DNA from: Nitrospirales bacterium
GTDB taxonomy: Bacteria > Nitrospirota > Nitrospiria > Nitrospirales > UBA8639
Assembly (NCBI GenBank): GCA_021604105.1
Contig: BQIW01000035.1
Location: 1 to 42,292 of the forward strand
Length of the DNA stretch: 42,292 bases
Direction: 5' to 3'
Position numbers and translations under genes: made by a program
Part shown: piece by piece, positions 17,326-25,680 of the stretch
Position numbering within the stretch: the stretch's first letter is position 1
Layout: each line of letters starts with the position of its first letter
The notes under the pieces: model-generated
Seen by the model: only the letters and a program-made list of their open reading frames with translations
Database searches by the model: none
What the model was told of the DNA's origin: nothing

Positions 17326-17611
17326 AAGTGAGTGGTCATGTCTTTGTTCCTCTCCTGGATATTTCCTTAATCCCGATCAAGTTTTTCCCCTCTGACCGTT
17401 TCAATCGAAAGAGACCCCTAAAGAGAGTTTTACCTGATTTGAGCTGCCATGGGTTGGGACTGGTCAGGATTCTAGGGATTTCCCCAATCAATACAAATCA
17501 AGAAAGGATAAATCAGAATGTAGCGTAAGATCCTCGTGGTGTTGGTATCCATTTCCCATTCACTCGAGTTTAAAAAACAGGGGCTTTCGCTATTTCAATA
17601 AAAAATGGGGA

Positions 17612-18769
17612 TCATGCTTGGCGGACAGATTTGGCTTTCTGTTGAATTGTGAGATTAATGAATTCAGCAGGTTTGAGTGGAGCGAACCCGATCATGATGT
17701 TGACGTTCCCAGCAATCTGGTCAGAGGACGAAATGGTATCCGGTCCGCACTTGACAAAATAGGCCTCCTGGGCTTTGTGTCCTTGAAAGGCCCCCTTCCG
17801 GAAGAGTGATTGGAGAAATACCTCAATCGCTTGCCGAATGTGAGACCACAGTTGTTCATCGTTCGGTTCATCTACTACCCACCCTAATCCCTGTTGGATG
17901 CTTGATTCCAGAAACAATGCCAGACGCCGGACGGTAAGATACTGCCACTCTCTGTTGGATGACAGGGTTCGTGCACCCCACGCGACAACCTGTGACGGAG
18001 AGGTTTGCCGGATTGGATTGATTCCCAAACGGGTAAGTTGTCCCATTTCCGGTTGCGTCAGTGTCTGTTCGATACTTTGAACGCCATGAAGGATGGCTGT
18101 CGTTCCTGCCGGGGCTTTCCATACTCCTCGTTGTTGATCGGTCCTGGCCATGACCCCAGCTATGGCTCCGCTGGCGGGGATGGTGTGCAGAGAAGCCTTC
18201 TTACGGGACTGAGGAAGTTGGATGCGTGGAGCGTACATAACCACATTCGGATGGTGAATGCCTGATTGCTGATTTAACCAGGTGGTCAGAGCCCTGACCG
18301 TTTGTCGAGGGGCATCGCGTTGAGGGACATCCAGGACATACATCGCACGGTGTTTGGCAACAAGAGCAATGGCTGCGTGCATGACTGTGATCGCATGGGT
18401 ATCCGGGAGCTGTTCGGTTTGAGGAATGAACAAAATATTGAAATCCCCTATGCGGTCGAGAAGGGAAAGGCCTTGGAGAAATGGGGGCACGCCTTTGATC
18501 TGTTCCGATCCAATACGTACCACCCGAATGGCCTTTCCTCCGTTGTCAAAAAATGGTTTGGTGCACAAGGAGGAAAGTGCCTCCGTTCCCAGTCCCCCGT
18601 ATTTTTTCTCAAATGCCACCCACGTCCGGACCTGTTGTGGAGACATCATCGGCCCCTTGGAAAATGAACCGATGATGGCCGCGGTTGAGGTAGAGGCCGA
18701 TTCGATCACGGGAGGGACGAACGACGATTTGTGGACAGATGCGCCAGGAGTCGAGTGAATTTTTTTCAT
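17612..18769 (-). CDS. Orphan contractile-tail sheath protein
   Basis: A 385-residue protein of the phage tail sheath family. It opens with TPGASVHKSSFVPPVIESAST, the sheath N-terminal motif (P-G-V-Y...) followed by AAIIGSFSKGP. The C-terminal domain has QSLFRKGAFQG, AYFVKCGPDT and a final IGFAPLKPAEFINLTIQQ, which is the classic sheath C-terminus that forms the interlocking strand. Length is at the short end of the family. No tube, baseplate, spike, ATPase or terminase gene is visible next to it; the upstream neighbour is a membrane protein. It could be a remnant of a contractile injection system or part of a dispersed one. Confidence 0.82.
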   Translation of the reverse strand: MKKIHSTPGASVHKSSFVPPVIESASTSTAAIIGSFSKGPMMSPQQVRTWVAFEKKYGGLGTEALSSLCTKPFFDNGGKAIRVVRIGSEQIKGVPPFLQGLSLLDRIGDFNILFIPQTEQLPDTHAITVMHAAIALVAKHRAMYVLDVPQRDAPRQTVRALTTWLNQQSGIHHPNVVMYAPRIQLPQSRKKASLHTIPASGAIAGVMARTDQQRGVWKAPAGTTAILHGVQSIEQTLTQPEMGQLTRLGINPIRQTSPSQVVAWGARTLSSNREWQYLTVRRLALFLESSIQQGLGWVVDEPNDEQLWSHIRQAIEVFLQSLFRKGAFQGHKAQEAYFVKCGPDTISSSDQIAGNVNIMIGFAPLKPAEFINLTIQQKAKSVRQA

Positions 18770-18859
18770 AAGAAATTGTGTTATCTCCTTCTTTGAAACT
18801 TACACTCAGGAGGAATCGCCAAATACGGCTTTCATTGGCTTCTTAGGGTGTCCACAAGG

Positions 18860-19996
18860 TCATTGATAGTTCTGATTGTCAAGAAAAAAGGCTGTGACCG
18901 ACAGGCATTCCATACCGAACGGCAAATAGCCTGCATAACCCAGGATCGGCATTTCCCCCATCGGGAGTGCGTGGACGTAGGGAATTGAATATTCCCAATG
19001 GACCAGGCTGTAAGCATTCCACATCTCCCAAAATCCGCCACAGACCAGGGCTGCCAGAGCGGAAAGAACCAGGGGACTCCAGTTTCCTTTGACTAATGGG
19101 GACAGAAGGGTTGGCACCCTCCGTATTATTTGTATTCCTAATATGATCAGAAGGGGGCTCACCCAGAGGAGAGGGTACAGCACCGTGGGCCATATCCCAA
19201 TCGTCAGCAACCCGACACAACCAAGGACCAACATCAGCCATCCGGTGTTTGGGGCATTCACTGAGGAGATGGCCAGCCAATTTTTAAATGGTGCCCTTAT
19301 CCAGGAAATGGAAGACAGGTATTCATAGGTACCCAGAACGGCAGGTAGAACCGTCGAAAATGAAAGAGTAAACCAGGAATAGATTAGAGGCGAGAAGGTT
19401 GGTGCCAGACCCACATAGTGCCAGTTTTGTACATACTGATTTAGGTATTCAAATATCCACCAGAAGCCTGCGCTGAGGAGAAAGAGTTTGAAAAGATAAG
19501 CTGGCTGATTGGTGATCATGCACCTGCCGGTTTGAGAAAAGCTTAAGGCGTTGATGACCACGATGTAGCCGAGCCAGAGCAAGGGGAATGTGTAGGGTTG
19601 CCATTCCAGGAACCAGGAAAAACGCGTCCAGGCGAGGATTGAAGCGAAAATCGTCCATCCTACGGCCATCCAACCCCACCAGGGAAACCGTTTGCCGGAA
19701 TTAGGGGGAAATGTGTTGTGACGCACGCTTGTGCTTAACCGCAAAAGAAAAGGTGTCAGTGTTCCAACAATGATCATGGTCGACAGTCCAAATATGGGCC
19801 AGGAAAGAGAGGCGTATCCCGGCTGTAGGGGAATGGGTAATAGAGTCAAATCGTGGGGAAGAGCCTGGCCAGATAAGACCACACCCAGAGGAGGCAGCCC
19901 AAGAAGCAAAAAAATCAAGATGGTGCCGTTGATGACCTTTGTGGAAGACATGGGAGTGTAATAATACAGATATCTGCGTGTAGCGATTACAGGCAC
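18860..19996 (-). CDS. Polytopic membrane protein of unknown function
   Basis: About 378 residues, mostly hydrophobic, with roughly nine to ten membrane segments (for example ILIFLLLGLPPLGVVL, TMIIVGTLTPFLL, FPLLWLGYIVVINALSF, LGCVGLLTIGIWPTVLY, LVLSALAALVCGGFWEMWN). It is rich in Trp. I do not recognise the family. The predicted first codon is GTG at 19996; an in-frame ATG at residue 16 (19951) is just before the first membrane segment and equally possible, with no good ribosome binding site at either. It ends 90 bases upstream of the sheath gene on the same strand, so they may be co-transcribed. Confidence 0.6.
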   Translation of the reverse strand: MPVIATRRYLYYYTPMSSTKVINGTILIFLLLGLPPLGVVLSGQALPHDLTLLPIPLQPGYASLSWPIFGLSTMIIVGTLTPFLLRLSTSVRHNTFPPNSGKRFPWWGWMAVGWTIFASILAWTRFSWFLEWQPYTFPLLWLGYIVVINALSFSQTGRCMITNQPAYLFKLFLLSAGFWWIFEYLNQYVQNWHYVGLAPTFSPLIYSWFTLSFSTVLPAVLGTYEYLSSISWIRAPFKNWLAISSVNAPNTGWLMLVLGCVGLLTIGIWPTVLYPLLWVSPLLIILGIQIIRRVPTLLSPLVKGNWSPLVLSALAALVCGGFWEMWNAYSLVHWEYSIPYVHALPMGEMPILGYAGYLPFGMECLSVTAFFLDNQNYQ

Positions 19997-20099
19997 AGAT
20001 GAAGCCTTGGTTCAGCTTAAACCAGACCGGACTCCAGAGCCAACGGTAAAGAATCTGGGTCAGGATGGAACGGCATTGGTGAGACCCGGCTGAATTCTT

Positions 20100-20411
20100 T
20101 TACTGTCTTTCCAACCCGCACTTCCAGCATGTGGTGAATTCTTTCTGATGCCATTCCCCGCATCCGGAACAGGTCCATTGCGTTGTTTCCAGAGGTTTAG
20201 CCTGCTCCCAGTCTTTGAGTAAAGTCCGGGCGCGATCAAAATCCTCGTCTTTCAGCACCCACAGTTCCGGGAAGACTTCAACAAATGGGACTTCCCCTCC
20301 CAGCATCGCTGAGCGTTGATTCTTGATCGTGACCGGTATCTGGGCCTGATCCAACAGTTCTTTTCGGGTTTCCACGTCGACGAGGCTTTGCGAGACGTAC
20401 AGTTTTTTCAT
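20100..20411 (-). CDS. DUF2007 protein with C-terminal zinc ribbon
   Basis: A 103-residue protein. Residues 1-68 are a DUF2007 domain (KLYVSQSLVDVETRKELLDQ ... VFPELWVLKDEDFDRARTLL), a small ACT-like fold proposed to act in signalling. Residues 78-103 are a zinc ribbon with two pairs, CSGCGEWH and CWKCGLE (C-x2-C-x11-C-x2-C). Function is unknown. It lies alone between the membrane protein and the TIR gene on the same strand. Confidence 0.75.
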   Translation of the reverse strand: MKKLYVSQSLVDVETRKELLDQAQIPVTIKNQRSAMLGGEVPFVEVFPELWVLKDEDFDRARTLLKDWEQAKPLETTQWTCSGCGEWHQKEFTTCWKCGLERQ

Positions 20412-20480
20412 GGTTCCATTATTTGCCTGGGGTTATCAAGAATGGGTGAGTGGGATTTGCGAGCATTCATGTTGGGGGAA

Positions 20481-21500
20481 TTATGCAATCTTTGGGTTAG
20501 GGATCAGTTCAAAGACATAAACACCGTGTGTGCCCACGGCGACAAATCGAGGAACATGGGGAATCCAAGCCATTCCAAACACCAGTCCATCCACTCGGAG
20601 TAATGCAATTACTTTTCCATTTAAATATTCAGATATTTGAATCTCACCATGATGTGACAAAGAAGACACCCACTGACCTGTGGAATCAATCGCACAAACC
20701 CCGGTGTGGCCTTCCAATGTCTGCAATAATTCTCCAGACGTGAGATTCTCCCCATGGACACCAAATTTGGTAGTTTTCCCGGTGAGTCCCACAGCGGCGT
20801 TGAGCTCTTCCAACAAAGACGCTTTCAGGCGATCCAACTCTTCGGGCCGTTCCTGAAAATGTGGACGCTGGGAGGGTACGCCATACAAGTTGCCAAGCGA
20901 AGCAGTTTCCTCTTGAAGCAAAGTTGCCGGTTGGAGAGCCACCCGAGGAGCCATAGTGGAAGAGGTGCCAACAATAGGCTGAATCTCTATTGGTGGGGAA
21001 GATATAACACAAACTGGATCAGAAGTGGACGGCAACAGATTCCCCCTCTTTTGAAAAATCTCGAAAAGGGTTTTTGAAATCCTTACGAGGGTCGCATGTT
21101 GTTCGGGTTCAGGCAATAGATCCAACGGCTCGTGGGGTGGACGAGCCCACTGATACTTGTCTAGCCCTGTAGGCTCTACTGGGCCGGAACTTATCGGCCC
21201 ACAAAACATATGCATGTGCCCGTTTTCCGCAGCTACCTCAAGCGGAGGCACTTCATGATCCATGATGAAATCCGAAGCTAAAAAATAAGGGCTGATTAGT
21301 AAGAGGCCTACTTGGGCTCGGGGTAAGGCATGATCGATTTCCCGTTTCCAAACATCTCCGACTTCAATATAGGGGTCGGCCCACACCGTCAGTTGGCCTT
21401 CGCGCTGATAGGGTTTCAAGAAGATAAGGAGCTTTTCCAGCCAGGTCTTATCCCGATGGCTATAACTCACAAAGATGAGATCGCGCGTTCTCTGCATCAT
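20481..21500 (-). CDS. TIR-domain protein, internally deleted TIR-NB-ARC-WD40 (STAND) protein
   Basis: A 339-residue protein. Residues 6-120 are a TIR domain (LIFVSYSHRDKTWLEKL; the conserved Glu of WKREIDHAL; LLLISPYFLASDFI), a fold that in bacteria often cleaves NAD+ in antiviral defence. Residues about 215-250 match the start of a STAND NB-ARC module (RPEELDRLKASLL ... GLTGKTTKFGVHG), but the Walker A segment that should follow is missing. The frame instead enters WD40-like sequence (LLQTLEGHTGVCAIDSTGQW, then two more blades). This looks like an in-frame deletion of the ATPase core. What is left could be inert or a TIR-only enzyme. It has no effector partner nearby. Confidence 0.75.
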   Translation of the reverse strand: MMQRTRDLIFVSYSHRDKTWLEKLLIFLKPYQREGQLTVWADPYIEVGDVWKREIDHALPRAQVGLLLISPYFLASDFIMDHEVPPLEVAAENGHMHMFCGPISSGPVEPTGLDKYQWARPPHEPLDLLPEPEQHATLVRISKTLFEIFQKRGNLLPSTSDPVCVISSPPIEIQPIVGTSSTMAPRVALQPATLLQEETASLGNLYGVPSQRPHFQERPEELDRLKASLLEELNAAVGLTGKTTKFGVHGENLTSGELLQTLEGHTGVCAIDSTGQWVSSLSHHGEIQISEYLNGKVIALLRVDGLVFGMAWIPHVPRFVAVGTHGVYVFELIPNPKIA

Positions 21501-21667
21501 AAGAAAGTCAGAGAGAAATATTGTAGAGACTGAAAAGGTGAACAGGCTTTTGAATGCAGATTATCGCGAAGGATGTAAATTCACAACTTTTAGGAAGTCG
21601 ATCGTGATGGGAAAGGTAGGTCTTACATGAGCAGATGGAATCCAGGCTCTCTGCCAGGTTGCCTTTT

Positions 21668-22144
21668 TTACCGGATGCCCCAACGAATGTGATAAGACAG
21701 ATCATAGCCGTCGGAGTCTTGTTGCGCTCCTAACACGGATCCGCTGAACGACATACGATACAAGCCACTCTCCTGGATGGGGAACTTCACTGTGCCTTTC
21801 CCGCTTTGAGAAATTTTTCGGTGGTATGGCGTCTCACTGGATGGCATGGTCCCGATTTTGTACAAATGTACGACGAGGGAGCCCTTAAGTATCACCGTCT
21901 CATACTCTGCAAAAAAGTCCTGACCTTTTACAAAATAAAATGTGTTAAGGCCCCAGGAATAGCCTGATTGAGTATTTGTAAGTCCGTTTCCATTGATGTT
22001 ACGAGATTCATAGCCCAAGGTCTCCATTATGCCGGTGGCCAGCGCCAAAACCATCCCAACTACTAACATGAACAAAACTCCAAATCCGCCGACCACGACT
22101 TTTCCAGAAATTTGGTTTTGTTTTTCTAGAACAACATTTTCCAT
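21668..22144 (-). CDS. Single-pass membrane protein with exported beta-rich domain
   Basis: A 158-residue protein of unrecognised family. A short cytoplasmic N-terminus is followed by one membrane segment at about residues 17-38 (GGFGVLFMLVVGMVLALATG). The rest (about 45-158) is a predicted extracytoplasmic beta domain with regularly spaced strands (FFAEYETVILKGSLVVHLYKI, GLYRMSFSGSVLG, YDLSYHIRWGIR), resembling small jelly-roll domains. It lies next to the TIR gene on the same strand, 167 bases away. No function can be assigned. Confidence 0.5.
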   Translation of the reverse strand: MENVVLEKQNQISGKVVVGGFGVLFMLVVGMVLALATGIMETLGYESRNINGNGLTNTQSGYSWGLNTFYFVKGQDFFAEYETVILKGSLVVHLYKIGTMPSSETPYHRKISQSGKGTVKFPIQESGLYRMSFSGSVLGAQQDSDGYDLSYHIRWGIR

Positions 22145-22386
22145 ATTTATGCCATTTTGATGTTGGTCTGCCTTTTTCCCATGTCAGATACCCCCTGGTG
22201 TATCTTTTAGGAATTATCGGCCCCATCCGCTACATCCTTAATCTCCACACGCCAATGTCTATGCAGTTTCGGACCAAGGGGTAGGGCGAGGGGACTATCC
22301 CGTGATTGCTGGGTTCAGAGCCGAGAGAGGGTCGTGAAGACCAAGAATTTGATGGGTTGGGTTTGAACGGGGCAGGCGACAGCCTT

Positions 22387-22680
22387 ACCATTCTGAATAA
22401 AATACGAACTGCACGCCGATAGTCATGACAAAGAGAGCCCACAGGATTTTAAAAATGGGAAGGTTCGGGGATACGGTATGGGCGGAGACCTATGACCTGG
22501 ACAGGTTCCCTCCACCGAACCAGGCCAAGCCGCCAGCCAAGGAACTCATGATATTGTGCTGGTTCTGTATGTGATGGCCGCTCGGATGGAGGCCGTGCAT
22601 ATGGGTGAACAGCATTATGCCACCTTTTACCGCAAATCCGGGTAACAGTGCCCGCCGGAACAGGTGAATGGAGGTATAAC
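22387..22680 (-). pseudogene. Decayed 3' end of a paralogue of the His-rich membrane protein at 40 kb
   Basis: The minus strand encodes, in two shifted pieces, sequence matching the C-terminal third of the protein at 40050-40868: RALLPGFAVKGGIMLFTHMHGLHPSGHHIQ and then a frame break followed by an LFVMTIGVQFVF-type end against LLVITIGVQLLF. The plus-strand bases ACGCCGATAGTCATGACAAAGAGAGCCCACAGGATTTT parallel those at 40079-40117. The 5' two thirds are missing and the remaining frame is interrupted, so it is not functional. Key histidines (MHGLHPSGH) are still readable. Confidence 0.85.
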
Positions 22681-22927
22681 TGGGGCGGGAGTTGTTGCTA
22701 TGCGTATGCACTGTGAAGTTGGAAGAACTACAAAATATTTTGCCTAGATTCCTTCTCGAGCATCAATCATCCCCGTTCGTAACGTGGAACACCAGTAGGT
22801 CTCTATCGATGTCAAATCCACCCAGGAGGTGGTCCCGAGGCCCCCAGTGTCTATTTCTCTTTATAAGCAAATCGCAGAAAATCCGGCGCTTACCATTGAC
22901 TTGGATCTGTATTTGGAGTGAGAAGTT

Positions 22928-24286
22928 CTACACCTCAATCCCATATTCCTTGATTTTATATTGGAGTGATCTCACACTAATCCCAAGGAGTTTTGCAGCC
23001 TGTTCACGATGATGGGTAACTTCCACGAGGGTTCGGCGGATGACTTCCCGTTCAATGTCTTCGAGAGGGGTTCCAAGGGAGATCACCATCCTGCTTCCGG
23101 GATTGACACTCGTTCGAATTTCTTCTGGAAGATGATCGGGCTGAATAGCGTGCTCCTTCACCGTCACGACCAGACGCTCAATAACATTCCGGAGTTGACG
23201 GATGTTACCCGGCCATTGGTACTGAACCAGAAATCTCAGAGAGGCGGGAGAGAGGGTTTTAAGAGAAATCCGGTGCTTCCGGGCAAATTCCTTAAGAAAA
23301 TAGTCGAGCAGAACGGGGATATCCTCACGACGCTCTCTCAGGGGGGGAAGATGAATCGGCACCACATTGATGCGATAAAAAAGATCTTCGCGGAATTGTC
23401 CGGTTTCGACCAACTGCGGCAAATTGCGGTTGGTGGCGGCAATTATCCGGGTGTTGACGGTGATCAGGTTTTTCCCTCCCAGTCGCCGGAATTCACCGGT
23501 CTCTAAGACCCGGAGAAAATCCACCTGGGCTTTTAAGGGAAGTTCGCCTAACTCATCAAGAAAGAGGGTTCCCTCATCGGCCATTTCAAATCGACCGGGT
23601 TTGGTTCCAACCGCCCCGGAAAATGCCCCTTTTTCATATCCAAATAATTCGCTTTCGAATAGAGACTCTGGAAGGGCACCACAATTCATCGTGATAAATG
23701 GGCCATAGGACCGCTGACTTTGTTGATGAATGGCACGTGCCACCAATTCTTTTCCTGTTCCGCTCTCTCCACCGATTAAAACCGTGACATCATTTTTGGC
23801 AACCATTCCAATAACATGGTGTATTCGACGCATCGCTTCACTTTCGCCGATCATCTCCTCGAGACGATTTCGTGTCTCGAGTTGGTGACGCAAATCCTGA
23901 TTTTCGGCGGCAAGCCTGTGGCGCTCCAGGGCCTTTTCGACCACAATAGAGAATCGTTCGCGGTCGATAGGCTTGGTGAGAAAATCGTAAGCTCCCAGCC
24001 GCATGGCTTCCACGGCTGTCTCAATAGAACCATAGGCTGTGATGACGATGATTTCCGTGGCAGGCCAATGAGATTTTATTTGGGGAACGAGGGCTATGCC
24101 TCCGATACCGGGCATTTTTACATCCGTGATGAGAAGGTCACTGGGCGACTCTTTCATGAGGGCCAGCGCGGATTCCGCAGAGTCCGCAGCTCTGGCAAAG
24201 TACCCTGCCTTTTCCAATATCGTCACTAATGCATTACGAATATTGATTTCGTCATCGACAACCAGAATGCGAGTTTCTTGTTTCAC
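22928..24286 (-). CDS. NtrC-family sigma54-dependent response regulator
   Basis: A 452-residue activator: receiver domain (ILVVDDE, phosphoacceptor Asp in LLITDVKMPG), an AAA+ domain with Walker A GESGTGKE, Walker B GTLFLDELGE and the arginine-finger region, and a Fis-type helix-turn-helix at the end (REQAAKLLGISVRSLQYKI). The sigma54 contact loop reads GAFSGA in place of GAFTGA. The start is GTG at 24286: it overlaps the kinase stop in a GTGA junction and has GGAGG 7 bases upstream inside the kinase gene; an upstream in-frame ATG at 24322 is less likely. It forms a two-gene unit with the kinase. The hyf cluster upstream is a possible target. Confidence 0.9.
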   Translation of the reverse strand: MKQETRILVVDDEINIRNALVTILEKAGYFARAADSAESALALMKESPSDLLITDVKMPGIGGIALVPQIKSHWPATEIIVITAYGSIETAVEAMRLGAYDFLTKPIDRERFSIVVEKALERHRLAAENQDLRHQLETRNRLEEMIGESEAMRRIHHVIGMVAKNDVTVLIGGESGTGKELVARAIHQQSQRSYGPFITMNCGALPESLFESELFGYEKGAFSGAVGTKPGRFEMADEGTLFLDELGELPLKAQVDFLRVLETGEFRRLGGKNLITVNTRIIAATNRNLPQLVETGQFREDLFYRINVVPIHLPPLRERREDIPVLLDYFLKEFARKHRISLKTLSPASLRFLVQYQWPGNIRQLRNVIERLVVTVKEHAIQPDHLPEEIRTSVNPGSRMVISLGTPLEDIEREVIRRTLVEVTHHREQAAKLLGISVRSLQYKIKEYGIEV

Positions 24287-25680
24287 ACATCCTCCACGGG
24301 GATGGCCTGGGCATTCACACACACGGGTAAACTCAATGTGACCGAGGTGCCATTGCCGGGAAGAGCGGTCACGTCAATTCGGCCTCCATGATTTTGTAAT
24401 ATTCGATGTGCCACGGCGAGGCCAAGGCCGGTCCCGGTTTCTTTTGTTGTGTAAAAAGGGTCGAAGATATGGACAAGCGATTGGGGATCAATTCCTTGTC
24501 CGGTATCGTGAACCGCAATTTCTACCCAGCGCCGCTCCTGTCGTGCGCGTTCCTGGACGATAATACGGCAGACCCCACCTACCGACATGGCCTGAAACGC
24601 ATTTATCACGATATTGATCAGAGCCTGTGCGATCTGTGTTTCGTCACCCTGAACATCCGGAAGGTTCGTGGGTACGGAAACCTGAAGCTTCTGATTCCTA
24701 TCCTCGGCTTCAAGTTGTAATAACTGTGCGACATGCGACACGAGCGACTGAATGTTGACTTCCTGAAATTGTGAAGGCCGTGATTGTGCATATCGCATAA
24801 TATTATCCAAAATAGCCGATAGCCGGCTTAATTCGGTGTTCAGTACTTTGAAATAGTCATTGGCCCGACTGGACAAGTCGGTTGTTTCTCGGAGTTCTTC
24901 TTCAAGTAAATGAAGATTGAGATCCAGGGCGCTGAGAGGATTGCGAAGTTCATGGGCGACACCGGCTGACAACGTATGCAGTGCAGTTAGCCGTTGGGCT
25001 TCGTTCACCTGTTTTTCGAGAGCGAGCCACTCTGTGACATCGTGTAGTTGAAAAATCATTCCTGCCGGTTTGCCATTATCTCCCGTCAAATCAACACTGC
25101 TAATACGGATCGTCCGTACCTCTCCATTTTGGGAATCGAAGGTAATCTCCTTGGAATGCATGGATCCGCCATGATGCAGGATTTGGGCAAGGAGGACCTG
25201 TATGGGATGCCCTTCTCCGAATACCACATCGTAATGCTTGCCCAATAGAGAGGCCGCAGGGCGCTCAAGAATGGCTTCAGCGGTTGGATTGGCTGCGGTG
25301 ATAACCCCATCTTCACTGACCGTCAACACTCCAGTCGGGATACTTTCCAGTATGTGCCGGGCTAGCCCTTTGACCTCTTCAAGATTTTGTTTGGTGTTGG
25401 CGTAATGCAGGTAGGTGACGACTGCAGAAATACCTACCCCACCGACGATAAAGAGTAGAAGTGTAATGGCGATCAAATCCCGCCGGGATTGTCCGACTGC
25501 GGCATTTAATTCCGAGGATACAGTCTTGCCTTCTGTGAGGCCAACTACCACCATACTTTGATGCTCTAGACTGAAGATCAAAAGCACTCCAACCACTACC
25601 CCCACAATAATAAGAATGGGCACGATTTGACGAATGAGCAGATTGTGAAAAAGTGGAGTTTCAGGATGAGGGCGGAACAT
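24283..25680 (-). CDS. PAS-containing sensor histidine kinase (NtrB/ZraS type)
   Basis: A membrane histidine kinase, 465 residues from the ATG at 25680. Two membrane segments (about residues 16-35 and 68-90) flank only about 30 periplasmic residues, so the input is more likely membrane or cytoplasmic. A PAS domain follows (ILESIPTGVLTVSEDGVITAANPTAE). The phosphoacceptor is His in AGVAHELRNPLSALDLNL, and the ATPase lobe has N box INIVINAFQAM, G1 DTGQGID and G2 GTGLGLAVAH. An in-frame TTG at 25719 is a weaker start. Its gene overlaps the response regulator by 4 bases. It transcribes away from the hyf cluster. Confidence 0.9.
   Translation of the reverse strand: MFRPHPETPLFHNLLIRQIVPILIIVGVVVGVLLIFSLEHQSMVVVGLTEGKTVSSELNAAVGQSRRDLIAITLLLFIVGGVGISAVVTYLHYANTKQNLEEVKGLARHILESIPTGVLTVSEDGVITAANPTAEAILERPAASLLGKHYDVVFGEGHPIQVLLAQILHHGGSMHSKEITFDSQNGEVRTIRISSVDLTGDNGKPAGMIFQLHDVTEWLALEKQVNEAQRLTALHTLSAGVAHELRNPLSALDLNLHLLEEELRETTDLSSRANDYFKVLNTELSRLSAILDNIMRYAQSRPSQFQEVNIQSLVSHVAQLLQLEAEDRNQKLQVSVPTNLPDVQGDETQIAQALINIVINAFQAMSVGGVCRIIVQERARQERRWVEIAVHDTGQGIDPQSLVHIFDPFYTTKETGTGLGLAVAHRILQNHGGRIDVTALPGNGTSVTLSLPVCVNAQAIPVEDV

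Noticed and set aside
17612-18769. Prophage
   Set aside because: Only a single tail gene is present, without integrase, terminase, capsid or lysis genes.
22750-22925. Plus-strand frame ending LYKQIAENPALTIDLDLYLE, which reads like a real protein C-terminus
   Set aside because: It has in-frame stops upstream and no family could be named, so calling it a specific gene fragment would be guesswork.
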